DNA of 64,000 bases from assembly GCF_004217135.1 (NCBI RefSeq), contig NZ_SHKK01000001.1, positions 682,001 through 746,000 of the forward strand, given 5' to 3'. The notes under the pieces are model-generated. The model saw nothing but the letters and a program-made list of their open reading frames with translations, was not told the DNA's origin and did not search any database. The position numbers and the translations under genes are program-made. This DNA comes from Micromonospora violae (lineage in GTDB: Bacteria > Actinomycetota > Actinomycetes > Mycobacteriales > Micromonosporaceae). Shown here piece by piece: positions 17,986-25,307 of the stretch. Numbering within the stretch: the first letter of the stretch is position 1; every line of letters starts with the position of its first letter.

Positions 17986-18050
17986 GGCGGGGCCACCTCT
18001 CGTCAGCCCTCTGAGCATGCCAGCGCACATGACACTCTGTGCATCCTGTG

Positions 18051-18079
18051 TTGACTCTGTACTCACTGCACTCTAAGTT
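18051..18079 (+). promoter_or_regulatory. Sigma-70-type promoter for the XRE operon
   Basis: TTGACT (18051-18056) and TAAGTT (18074-18079) are separated by exactly 17 bp, in an A+T-richer patch upstream of the 18302 start. Confidence 0.7.
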
Positions 18080-18122
18080 GAATTTCAAGGTTCTCTCGTC
18101 AGCAGCGGAGTACCTGCACCTG

Positions 18123-18160
18123 GTCAGGGTGGGTGGTGCCCCCGCGTTACCCACCCTGAC
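18123..18160. promoter_or_regulatory. 12-bp hairpin in the 5' leader
   Basis: gtcagggtgggt (18123-18134) pairs perfectly with 18149-18160 across a 14-nt loop. It lies in the predicted leader of the small membrane protein/XRE operon, and could be an operator or an attenuator-like structure. Confidence 0.6.
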
Positions 18161-18196
18161 CTGCAGCCCGAGTGCCACCTGCATCCCGCCCACCCG

Positions 18197-18275
18197 CCGA
18201 CCGCCACCCACCGACCGCTACCCACCGACCGTCACCCATCCACCGACCGTCACCCGACCGTCACCCATCGACCAT
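18197..18275 (+). repeat. 14-bp direct repeats in the leader
   Basis: Units like ccgaccgccaccca start at 18197, 18211 and 18225, followed by shorter degenerate ones at 18243, 18254 and about 18269. They lie just before the ribosome-binding site. Confidence 0.75.
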
Positions 18276-18301
18276 CTCCCTCGTGCCGTGAGGAGGCACA
18301 G

Positions 18302-18500
18302 TTGGACGAGCGTTTGCCGGACGGGCCGTTGCCGCCCGCGTACCCGATCGCCGGGGCACGGCCGCCGCAGCCGGACGGGGGATCGGGTGCCTGGTCCGCC
18401 CCGGCCGACGGGGGCGCCGCTCACCCGGCGGCAGTATTCCTACGGACTCGTGATCGCTGTGGTCGTACTCGTGCTGCTTGTGGTTGGGGTCGTGCGGTGA
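18302..18500 (+). pseudogene. Small Pro-rich single-pass membrane protein gene with apparent +1 frameshift
   Basis: A perfect AGGAGG (18291-18296) precedes TTG 18302, opening a Pro-rich frame (MDERLPDGPLPPAYP). After a GGGGG run at 18410-18414, the frame starting at 18302 turns into an unremarkable Arg/Cys-rich tail ending at 18520. The +1 frame then reads LTRRQYSYG followed by a clear membrane helix (LVIAVVVLVLLVVGVV) and stops at 18500. A Pro-rich cytoplasmic head plus one helix makes a sensible 66-residue protein, so a one-base loss or gain, a sequencing error or ribosomal shifting at the G run is likely. Alternatively the helix is translated alone from GTG 18387. The 18520 stop overlaps the GTG of the XRE gene. 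Confidence 0.55.
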
Positions 18501-18516
18501 GCGCGACGGGCCGGCG

Positions 18517-19686
18517 GTGAACGAGCTGCCGGTGGGCCGCCGGGTCGCGCAGTGGCGGGTGCGGCGGAACATGACGCAGCAGCAGTTCGCCGACCGGCTC
18601 GGCAAGTCGAAGAGTTGGGTGGACAAGGTCGAGCGTGGGGTACGCCGGTTGGAGCGGGTGTCCAACCTTCGGGAGGTCGCTGAGACGCTGCGTATCGACG
18701 TGGAGGTCCTGCTGGGGGCGCGGCCCACCCGGCCGACGCCGGTCGTCGCCGGGGTGGACGGGATCCGGACGGCGTTGGCCCGGTACCACCTGCCGGGCAC
18801 GGACCGGCCGCCGCTGGCCGAGGAGGTGGTTACCCGGCTGGCGCATGCCGAGCAGAGCTATCGGCATGCCCGGTACGCGGCACTGCTGATGCTGCTGCCC
18901 GACCTGCTCGACGACGTGCGCGAAGCGCGGGCAGCACACCCCGGCACGACGGACGGGCTGCTGGTGTCGGTGTACGCGCTCATCGCCCTGGTGCTGATCA
19001 AGGTCGACCAGGGCGAGCTGGCCTGGCTGGCCGCCGACCGTGGCATGAGTGTCGCCCTGGCGACCCACGACCCGCAGCTGGCCGGCACCGCCACCGTGCC
19101 ATTGAGTCAGGCGCTGCGGTCCCGGGGTCGACGGCGGTCCGCCCTGGACGCGGCGGTCGCCGCCGCCGACCGCATCGGTGCGCACGAGTTCGGCGTCGGG
19201 TCCTCGGCCAACGTGGCGCTGCGGGGGACGCTGCTCCTTCAGGTCGCCCTCGCCGCCGCAGGCGGGAGAGACGAACGCCTCGCCCACCAGTCACTCGACC
19301 AGGCCGAGACGATCAGCCGAGACATCGGCACGGACGGCGGCGGAAGCTTTTCCCGGGCGGCGGTCGAGGCGGCCCGCGTGATTGTCGAGGTGGCCCTCGG
19401 CGACAGTCCAACGGCGATGGCGCGGCACGAGCGGCTGGTGGCCGGAGACGAGTGGCGGTGGCTCCCGCACGAACATCGGGCCGCGTACCTCCTCGACGTG
19501 GCCCGCGCGTACGCCCGGGTCGGCGACATGCTCCGGGCGGGCCGGACGCTGCTCGACGCGGAGCGCACCGCCCATGGGGAGGTGCACGACCGGCCGGTGG
19601 TCCGGAAGCTGGTCGCGGTCGTGTGGCGGTCCGCCGACGCGCCGGTCGGCCTGGGCCAGCTCGCCGCCACCCTCGGTGCCGCCTGA
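18517..19686 (+). CDS. XRE-family helix-turn-helix regulator with TPR-like domain
   Basis: The 389-residue protein starts at GTG 18517. Its N-terminal helix-turn-helix (about 8-62) reads VAQWRVRRNMTQQQFADRL and KSKSWVDKVERGVRRLERVSNL. The rest is an all-helical, Ala-rich domain resembling the tetratricopeptide-like sensor part of actinobacterial XRE regulators, which often control antibiotic or development genes. The ligand is unknown. It is translated just after the small membrane protein frame, so the two probably work together, perhaps with the membrane peptide as partner. Regulation is likely from the promoter at 18051 and possibly by the divergent GntR. Confidence 0.88.
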   Translation: MNELPVGRRVAQWRVRRNMTQQQFADRLGKSKSWVDKVERGVRRLERVSNLREVAETLRIDVEVLLGARPTRPTPVVAGVDGIRTALARYHLPGTDRPPLAEEVVTRLAHAEQSYRHARYAALLMLLPDLLDDVREARAAHPGTTDGLLVSVYALIALVLIKVDQGELAWLAADRGMSVALATHDPQLAGTATVPLSQALRSRGRRRSALDAAVAAADRIGAHEFGVGSSANVALRGTLLLQVALAAAGGRDERLAHQSLDQAETISRDIGTDGGGSFSRAAVEAARVIVEVALGDSPTAMARHERLVAGDEWRWLPHEHRAAYLLDVARAYARVGDMLRAGRTLLDAERTAHGEVHDRPVVRKLVAVVWRSADAPVGLGQLAATLGAA

Positions 19687-19759
19687 TCCGCGCTGCGCTG
19701 TTCTGCGCTGCTGTTCTGTGCTGTGCTGCGCCTCGTTGGTCGGCCGGTTGCGCCGGCGG
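19687..19759. repeat. gctg/ttctg low-complexity spacer
   Basis: This short intergenic stretch consists largely of iterated tgctg and gttctg words between two convergent genes. No hairpin of note was seen. Confidence 0.5.
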
Positions 19760-21010
19760 CTATCTGCGCCGGTGGTAGTGGTTGCGGCGGGGGAGCTGGT
19801 CCGGGTCGAGCCACGCGGGCGGCGTGAACTCGGGGTGGCCGTCGCGGCCGAGTTGGACGGCCCAGTCGCTGCGATGGATATGTCGGTGGTGGTGGCCGCA
19901 GAGCAGGACGGCGTTGTCGAGGCTGGTGGTGCCGCCGTCGGCCCAGTGCCGGATGTGGTGGGCGTCGCACCAGCGGGGTGGTCGGTCGCAGCCCGGGAAG
20001 GCGCAGCCGCGGTCGCGGAGGACGAGTGCGCGGCGGAGTGGGCCGGTGATGAGGCGGCGTTGTCGGCCGACGTCGAGTGGTTGGCCGGCGCCGTTGAGGA
20101 TGGCGGGGAGGATGGCGGCGTCGCAGGCGAGGCGGCGCACGGCCTCGGGGGTGAGCTGAAGCCCAGTGTCGAGGGCGCCGGCGCTCAACTGCCGGGTCAA
20201 CCCGTCGAAGCTGGTGGTGACGACGAGTTGGGCGGGGTCGCCGCCGTTTTCGGGTAGGTCGCTGGTGCGCAGGGCGAGCCGGCACACGTCGGCCAGGGCG
20301 TCGTGGCGGCGTTGTCCGGGGGTGCGCGCGTCGTCGGGCCCGGTCGGTGTGGTGAGGGGGTCGATGGCGGCGCGGAGCGCGGCGGCGGTTTCGGTGTCGA
20401 GGATGCCGGTGAGGCGCAGCCGGCCGTCGGTCTGCTCGCTGATCGTGATGTGCCGGTCGCGGGTGGTGCGTGACTCCTGTGCTCTCAGCGCGGCCTCGGT
20501 GGCGGCGTCGGCGACCTCGGGGGCGACGTGGTCGAGGATGCGGGTGCCGAGGCGGCGTAGCTGGGTGGCGTCGAACTGTGCCGCCCAGTTGACGAGGACG
20601 CCGACGGCCTTGTCGGCGGCCTGCGTGCCGGCGGCGGTGTGGACGGTCTGGACCGTGTCGGCGATGACCCGGACCTGCGCAACGTCGACCGCTCCACCGG
20701 CTAACGCGTCCCGCACGGCGGGCGGGGCGGTGTCGAGGGTGGCGGCCAGCTCGACCAGACGGCGGGCGGCGCCGACCGGGAGTCGTAACCGGTCCCGCAG
20801 CCACACCGCCGTCGAGGACGCGCCCTGGGCGGTGGCGGTGCCTCGACCATCCAGCTCCCGGACGAGGGCGAGCTTGACCGCGGCCAGGCGTTGCTCGAGC
20901 CGGTGCGCGGCATCGAGCGCCGCGACGAGATCACGCTCACCGGCGGCCCAGACGGGCGTGTCGAAGCAGGCCACGACAGCGGCCTCGGCCTGCTCCAACG
21001 CATCGATCAC
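19760..21010 (-). CDS. DUF222 and HNH-endonuclease domain protein
   Basis: This 416-residue protein belongs to the abundant actinobacterial DUF222-HNH (13E12-repeat-like) group. The helical DUF222 region spans about residues 30-320. A C-terminal HNH motif follows: CAFPGCDRPPRWCDAHHIRHW, then DNAVLLCGHHH. Such proteins are often multi-copy in mycobacteria and relatives and are suspected to be selfish or defence-related nucleases, but their role is unproved. The GTG start at 21010 has a TAGTCT hexamer 6 nt upstream and no ribosome-binding site, so it is probably leaderless. It is transcribed away from the inositol-phosphate synthase gene. Confidence 0.92.
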   Translation of the reverse strand: MIDALEQAEAAVVACFDTPVWAAGERDLVAALDAAHRLEQRLAAVKLALVRELDGRGTATAQGASSTAVWLRDRLRLPVGAARRLVELAATLDTAPPAVRDALAGGAVDVAQVRVIADTVQTVHTAAGTQAADKAVGVLVNWAAQFDATQLRRLGTRILDHVAPEVADAATEAALRAQESRTTRDRHITISEQTDGRLRLTGILDTETAAALRAAIDPLTTPTGPDDARTPGQRRHDALADVCRLALRTSDLPENGGDPAQLVVTTSFDGLTRQLSAGALDTGLQLTPEAVRRLACDAAILPAILNGAGQPLDVGRQRRLITGPLRRALVLRDRGCAFPGCDRPPRWCDAHHIRHWADGGTTSLDNAVLLCGHHHRHIHRSDWAVQLGRDGHPEFTPPAWLDPDQLPRRNHYHRRR

Positions 21011-21016
21011 AGGCAG

Positions 21017-21022
21017 AGACTA
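21017..21022 (-). promoter_or_regulatory. -10 box (TAGTCT) for the leaderless HNH gene
   Basis: TAGTCT on the minus strand is followed by 6 nt and the GTG start at 21010. Confidence 0.5.
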
Positions 21023-21117
21023 GAACAGATGTACGACAGCTTCCGGCCCGTTGCAGCATCCCGTCGGGACGGACCGTCGAACCGGAGGTGACGTAGCCTT
21101 CCGCCATCATCAAACGG

Positions 21118-22050
21118 GTGAAGGTCGCCGTTGTCGGCGTCGGCAACAACACGTCGGCACTGGTGCAGGGGCTTGCCCTCTACCGCGACAGCGGCAGCCT
21201 GGTCGGCATCCGTCGACCCGTGATCGACGGGCTCGGCGTGGGGGACATCGACATCGTGGCGGCGTTCGCCACCTCCGCGGAGAAGATCGGTCGGGACCTG
21301 ACCGAGGCGATCTTCCTGCCGCCGAACAACTTCCCCCGGCTGGATTGCGACCTGCCCAGCGCGGGTGTGCCCGTCACGAAGGGCCTCGTCGACGCGAGCG
21401 AGGTGCCGCGGGTGGCGGCGGCGCTGGCCGGGGCGGAGGTGCTGCTCTACTCGGCGCCCAGTGGCCGGCCGGAGACCGCCCGGGCGTACGCCGAGGCGGC
21501 GCACACGGCGGGCGTCGCGTTCATCAACACCACCGCCGACCCGGTCGCGCGCGATCCACGGCTGCTGGACAGGTTCGCGGCGGCCGGGCTGCCGCTGATC
21601 GGCGACGACCTGGCCAGCCAGTTCGGTACCTCGGTGCTGCACAACGCGCTGCTGCGGCTCCTGGCGGAGCGGGGCCTCACCCTGGTCAGCTCCTACCAGG
21701 TCAACCTGGGCGGTACCGAGGACTTCCGCAACCTGGTCGAGAACCCCAACACCAAGGCGCAGTCCAAGCTCAACGCGCTCTCGGCTGCCGACAAGGTGCA
21801 GGTGGCTCCACTCGGCTACCTGTCACAGCTGAAATCGCAGAAGGTGGCGCACCTCAACCTGGAGGCGCAGGGATGGGGCGGGACGGCCGTGAGCGTCGAC
21901 GTGAAACTGACGGTGCACGATCCGAGCGGTGCCGCCGGGGTCAACATCGATCTGATCCGGCTGGCGGCCAGCGCCCTGCGCACCGGGCAGGGTGGCTATC
22001 GTGCCGAGGCGGCTTCGCTGCTCAAGTCCCCGCCCGGCACGGCGATCTGA
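21118..22050 (+). CDS. ino1: Inositol-3-phosphate synthase
   Basis: The enzyme turns glucose-6-phosphate into 1L-myo-inositol-1-phosphate with NAD, feeding phosphatidylinositol and mycothiol synthesis. Family marks are VAVVGVGNNTSALVQGL (NAD-binding loop), PPNNFPRLDCD, FINTTADP, IGDDLASQFG, and NLGGTEDFRNL with KSQ-containing core residues later. The 310 residues are shorter than the roughly 360 of mycobacterial Ino1. The assigned GTG 21118 lacks a nearby ribosome-binding site. An in-frame ATC at 21106 lies 6 nt after a TAGCCT box, so initiation may be atypical and add four residues. Confidence 0.9.
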   Translation: MKVAVVGVGNNTSALVQGLALYRDSGSLVGIRRPVIDGLGVGDIDIVAAFATSAEKIGRDLTEAIFLPPNNFPRLDCDLPSAGVPVTKGLVDASEVPRVAAALAGAEVLLYSAPSGRPETARAYAEAAHTAGVAFINTTADPVARDPRLLDRFAAAGLPLIGDDLASQFGTSVLHNALLRLLAERGLTLVSSYQVNLGGTEDFRNLVENPNTKAQSKLNALSAADKVQVAPLGYLSQLKSQKVAHLNLEAQGWGGTAVSVDVKLTVHDPSGAAGVNIDLIRLAASALRTGQGGYRAEAASLLKSPPGTAI

Positions 22051-22173
22051 GGTGAGTGCCGCGGCGAGCGGCTCAGCCCGACCGGATCGGCCGCGGTCAC
22101 GACGCGAATTTCCGCGCGAGCCGCCACAACCAAAACGGGTCCGGGACCACTCCTAGTGTTTCGGGAGGCCGGA

Positions 22174-22680
22174 TTGCGCAATGAACGAGAGTACGTCGAG
22201 TACGTGCAGGCACGCATGCCGTGGCTGCGACGACTGGCGTACCGGCTGTGCGGGCAGTGGTCGGCCGCCGACGACCTGGTGCAGGAGTGCCTCGTCGCGC
22301 TGTACCGGCACTGGCGTAGGGCATCGGAGGCGGACTCCGTGGACGGCTACGTCCGGGTGATGCTGGTCCACACCTACCTGGCCGAGCGGGAGCGGTCCTG
22401 GACCCGCCGGGTACGGCCGGTGGCCGACGTGATCGGGCCCGCGACGCCGCCGCTCGCCGGCGCCGAACACCGCATCGACCTGCTGGCCGCGCTCACGAAA
22501 CTGTCCCGTGGACAGCGCGCGGTGCTGGTCCTGCGCTACTGGGAGGACCTCGACGTCGCGCAGACCGCGGCGGCGCTGGGCTGCTCGACCGGCACCGTCA
22601 AGAGCCAGACCTCGTACGCCATCGCGGCGTTGCGCCGCCTTCTGTCGAACTACGAGCCGGAGGGGTCGGACACGCCATGA
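22174..22680 (+). CDS. SigE-type ECF RNA polymerase sigma factor
   Basis: The 168-residue sigma factor starts at TTG 22174, chosen for the GGGAGG site at 22163-22168; a GTG at 22156 would put that site inside the gene. Region 2 (LRRLAYRLCGQWSAADDLVQECLVALYRHW) and region 4 (LSRGQRAVLVLRYWEDLDVAQTAAALGCSTGTVKSQ) are intact, with the short linker usual for the group. The stop overlaps the next start (ATGA). The adjoining membrane protein, with a short cytoplasmic N-terminus, is therefore the obvious candidate for the cognate anti-sigma or sensor. Confidence 0.95.
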   Translation: MRNEREYVEYVQARMPWLRRLAYRLCGQWSAADDLVQECLVALYRHWRRASEADSVDGYVRVMLVHTYLAERERSWTRRVRPVADVIGPATPPLAGAEHRIDLLAALTKLSRGQRAVLVLRYWEDLDVAQTAAALGCSTGTVKSQTSYAIAALRRLLSNYEPEGSDTP

Positions 22681-24023
22681 GAGAACTGTTCGCCACCCTG
22701 CCGGACGATCCGCCGCCGTTGCCGCCCGGTTACCTGGACGGCGTGCTCACCCGGGCCCGCCGCTCGGTTCGGCGCCGCCGGCTCGGCGTCGCCTCGGTGT
22801 GGGTGGTCGCCGTGCTGGTCCTGGCCGTCCTGATCGTGCCCGGTGTGCAGGGTTCCGTTCAGCCAGCGGCCCCGTCGACGAGGCCGAGCCTGCCGGACCG
22901 TCTCGCCGGGTATTCACTACTCACCAGCACCGTCGCGAAGGCTCCGCCCGGCCGCGCGATCGCCCTCTACGGCTACGGCAACGGCGAGACGTTCAACATG
23001 TTCCAGTCACTGGTCGTCGGGGCCGACGGAAACACCTATCGGCGGGTCGACGCCAGTGAACAGCGGAACCGCCCCTCGGCGCTCCTCGCCCCGGACGGCA
23101 CTCACGTGCTGCTCGGCGACGACCGTGGTGCGACCGACAACCTGATCCTCGAGGATCTGACCACCGGGGGGCGCCGATCCCTCCCGCTCGGCGAAGCGGT
23201 CGGCGTGCGGCTGCTGGCGTGGTCCCCCGACGGCGGTCACGTCGCGTACAGCGCGGCGCCGCTCAGCAACTCCGGCGAGTTCGGCAGCGTCAACGTCGTC
23301 GAAGCCGAGGTGGCCCGCACCGGCACGCTCTGGCTGCTCGACCTGGCGACCGGACGCCGCACCGAGGTGCCGACGATCAAACCGGCGTGGACGGCGGCGT
23401 TCGCGCCGGACAGCCGCCGCCTGGCCGTGCAGGTCGGCCAGACGGCCCACCTCATCGACCTGGACGGGCGCGAGTACGGCAAGGTCCAGATCCCGGCCGG
23501 ACGCGAACTGGCGGCCGAGGTCGGCTGGTCGCCGGACGGCAGGTTCCTTGCCACCGAGCAGTGGATCACGGATGGCCCGTTCAACGGCACCACCGGCGGA
23601 GACACCGGCCGCCACGGCACCTTCCTGTGGAAGGTCGGCGACGTCGACTTCCTGCCCGTCACGGACGCCTTCACACCACCGGCGGCGGTCCAGGACGTCG
23701 TGCAGCTGCTCGGCTGGCGCTCGGCGGACACGATGGTCGTCGCGACAGGTGACTCCGCGGGTCACCTGTCCCTGACCGAGGTGCAACTCGGCACCGGTGC
23801 CCGACGGACGCTGTCCCGCTTTGACACCGGCCGTACCTGCGAGTTGGGCATGCAGAACTGCGAGGTCTTCGACCTGCACCTAGCTGCCGGCCTGCTGCCC
23901 GAGCTGACCGTCCGCGACGCCGGCCGTCCACAGCGCGGCCCCTGGCCGACGCCGGTGAACGTCGTGGTCGCCGTGGCCGTCCTGGGTGCCGGGTACCTGC
24001 TGTGGCGTCGGACACGTCGCTGA
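22677..24023 (+). CDS. Membrane-anchored beta-propeller protein, putative anti-sigma partner
   Basis: The 448-residue protein has a roughly 38-residue Arg-rich cytoplasmic head (RARRSVRRRR), a first membrane helix (about 39-58), a large exported domain, and a second helix near the C-terminus (VNVVVAVAVLGAGYLL) with an RRTRR tail. The exported part contains TolB/PD40-like propeller blades, for example LLAWSPDGGHVAYS, AAFAPDSRRLAVQ and VGWSPDGRFLATEQW. It is coupled to the sigma gene by a 4-bp overlap. No zinc-binding anti-sigma motif (HxxxCxxC) is present in the head, so regulation by this protein is inferred from the operon alone. Confidence 0.85.
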   Translation: MRELFATLPDDPPPLPPGYLDGVLTRARRSVRRRRLGVASVWVVAVLVLAVLIVPGVQGSVQPAAPSTRPSLPDRLAGYSLLTSTVAKAPPGRAIALYGYGNGETFNMFQSLVVGADGNTYRRVDASEQRNRPSALLAPDGTHVLLGDDRGATDNLILEDLTTGGRRSLPLGEAVGVRLLAWSPDGGHVAYSAAPLSNSGEFGSVNVVEAEVARTGTLWLLDLATGRRTEVPTIKPAWTAAFAPDSRRLAVQVGQTAHLIDLDGREYGKVQIPAGRELAAEVGWSPDGRFLATEQWITDGPFNGTTGGDTGRHGTFLWKVGDVDFLPVTDAFTPPAAVQDVVQLLGWRSADTMVVATGDSAGHLSLTEVQLGTGARRTLSRFDTGRTCELGMQNCEVFDLHLAAGLLPELTVRDAGRPQRGPWPTPVNVVVAVAVLGAGYLLWRRTRR

Positions 24024-24026
24024 GCG

Positions 24027-25235
24027 CTAGCCCGTCGCCCCGACCGAGCGGTACACCTCCAGGGTCTGCCGGGCCACCGCGTCCCAGGAGAAGTGCTCGA
24101 CGGCCCGTCGCCGCCCGGCCAGGCCGAACCGTTCGGTGCGCGCCGGGTCGGCGAGCAGCGAGTTGATCGCCGCCGCCAGGTCGGCCACGAAGCGGTCCGG
24201 GGCCAGGGGAGTGCCGGAGCCGTCGGTCGCCTGCTCGATCGGCACCAGCAGGCCGGTCTCGTTGTCGGCGACGACCTCGGGGATGCCGCCGGTGGCGGTC
24301 GCCACCACGGCCGTCTCGCAGGCCATCGCCTCCAGGTTGACGATGCCCATCGGTTCGTAGACCGACGGGCAGGCGAACACGGTGGCGTGCGTGAGCACCT
24401 GGATCACCTCGGGCTTGGGCAGCATCTCGGCCACCCAGACCACACCGGAGCGGTTGGCCCGCAGCTCGGCGACCAGCTCCTCCACCTCGGCGGCGATCTC
24501 GGCGGTGTCCGGCGCGCCGGCGAGCAGGACGAGCTGGGTGTCCGCCGGCAACTCCCGGGCGGCCCGCAACAGGTACGGCAGCCCCTTCTGCCGGGTGATC
24601 CTGCCGACGTAGACCACGCTGGGGCGCGACGGGTCGACACCGAGCCGGTCGAGCACGTCGGTGCCCTGGTCCGGGGCGTACTGGATGGTGTCGATGCCGT
24701 TGTAGACCACCCGGACCCGGTCGGGGTCGATCTGCGGGTACGCGGTGAGCACGTCGGTGCGCATCCCGCCGCTGACCGCGATCACCGCGTCGGCCGCCTC
24801 CATGGCGGTGCGTTCGATCCAGGAGGAGAGCGCGTAACCGCCGCCGAGCTGCTCGGCCTTCCACGGCCGCAGCGGCTCCAGGCTGTGCGCGGTCACCACG
24901 TGCGGCACCCCGTGCAGCAGCTTCGCGGTGTGCCCGGCCAGGTTCGCGTACCAGGTGTGGCTGTGCACCACGTCGGTGCCGGCCGCGCCGGCGGCCATCT
25001 CCAGGTCCACGCCCATCGTGCGCAGCGCGGCGTTCGCGCCGGTCAGGCCGGGCGGTTCGGCGTACGCGGTGACGCCCGGCTCGGTGCGGGGCAGGCCGAA
25101 GCAGTGCACGCGTACGTCGGTGTGGTGGCGCAACTCCCGAGCCAGGTACTCGACGTGCACGCCCGCGCCGCCGTAGACCTCCGGCGGGTATTCGCGGGTG
25201 AGCAGATCGACGCGCAGGGGAGTGGGTTCCGTCAT
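24027..25235 (-). CDS. glgM: GlgM/GlgA-type alpha-maltose-1-phosphate synthase
   Basis: The GT4-type glycosyltransferase has 402 residues from ATG 25235. It begins LRVDLLTREYPPEVYGGAGVHVEYLAREL, carries VVYVGRITRQKGLPYLLRA and VFACPSVYEPMGIVNLEAMAC, and ends in the GT-B closing helix. This actinobacterial group, represented by Mycobacterium Rv1212c, was first called GlgA but makes maltose-1-phosphate from ADP-glucose and glucose-1-phosphate, the GlgE substrate. Because glgE and glgC are also here, GlgM is the better name. The frame runs far upstream, antisense through glgC, and those extra residues are rejected. A TAGGGT box lies 8 nt before the start. It diverges from glgC, sharing a 72-bp promoter region. 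Confidence 0.93.
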   Translation of the reverse strand: MTEPTPLRVDLLTREYPPEVYGGAGVHVEYLARELRHHTDVRVHCFGLPRTEPGVTAYAEPPGLTGANAALRTMGVDLEMAAGAAGTDVVHSHTWYANLAGHTAKLLHGVPHVVTAHSLEPLRPWKAEQLGGGYALSSWIERTAMEAADAVIAVSGGMRTDVLTAYPQIDPDRVRVVYNGIDTIQYAPDQGTDVLDRLGVDPSRPSVVYVGRITRQKGLPYLLRAARELPADTQLVLLAGAPDTAEIAAEVEELVAELRANRSGVVWVAEMLPKPEVIQVLTHATVFACPSVYEPMGIVNLEAMACETAVVATATGGIPEVVADNETGLLVPIEQATDGSGTPLAPDRFVADLAAAINSLLADPARTERFGLAGRRRAVEHFSWDAVARQTLEVYRSVGATG

Positions 25236-25243
25236 GACCCCGC

Positions 25244-25249
25244 ACCCTA
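25244..25249 (-). promoter_or_regulatory. -10 box (TAGGGT) for glgM
   Basis: TAGGGT on the minus strand ends 8 nt before ATG 25235, so the leader would be absent or 1-2 nt. Confidence 0.5.
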
Positions 25250-25295
25250 GTGCAGAAGAGTCCCCGTACGAGTGGTGAAGTGCGACGCGGGTGGA

Positions 25296-25301
25296 TAGCG
25301 T
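25296..25301 (+). promoter_or_regulatory. -10 box (TAGCGT) for leaderless glgC
   Basis: TAGCGT is followed by 6 nt and ATG 25308, with no Shine-Dalgarno between. Together with the glgM box it forms a compact divergent promoter. Confidence 0.6.
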
Positions 25302-25307
25302 CGGAGC

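Larger units (their letters stand above)
17986..18301. other. Regulatory interval between GntR and the XRE operon
   Basis: No gene is seen in these 316 bp. They hold a near-consensus sigma-70 promoter on the plus strand (18051-18079), a 12-bp perfect hairpin (18123-18160), an array of short direct repeats (18197-18275) and the AGGAGG ribosome-binding site (18291-18296). The A+T content near 18030-18110 is clearly higher than around it. Confidence 0.7.
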
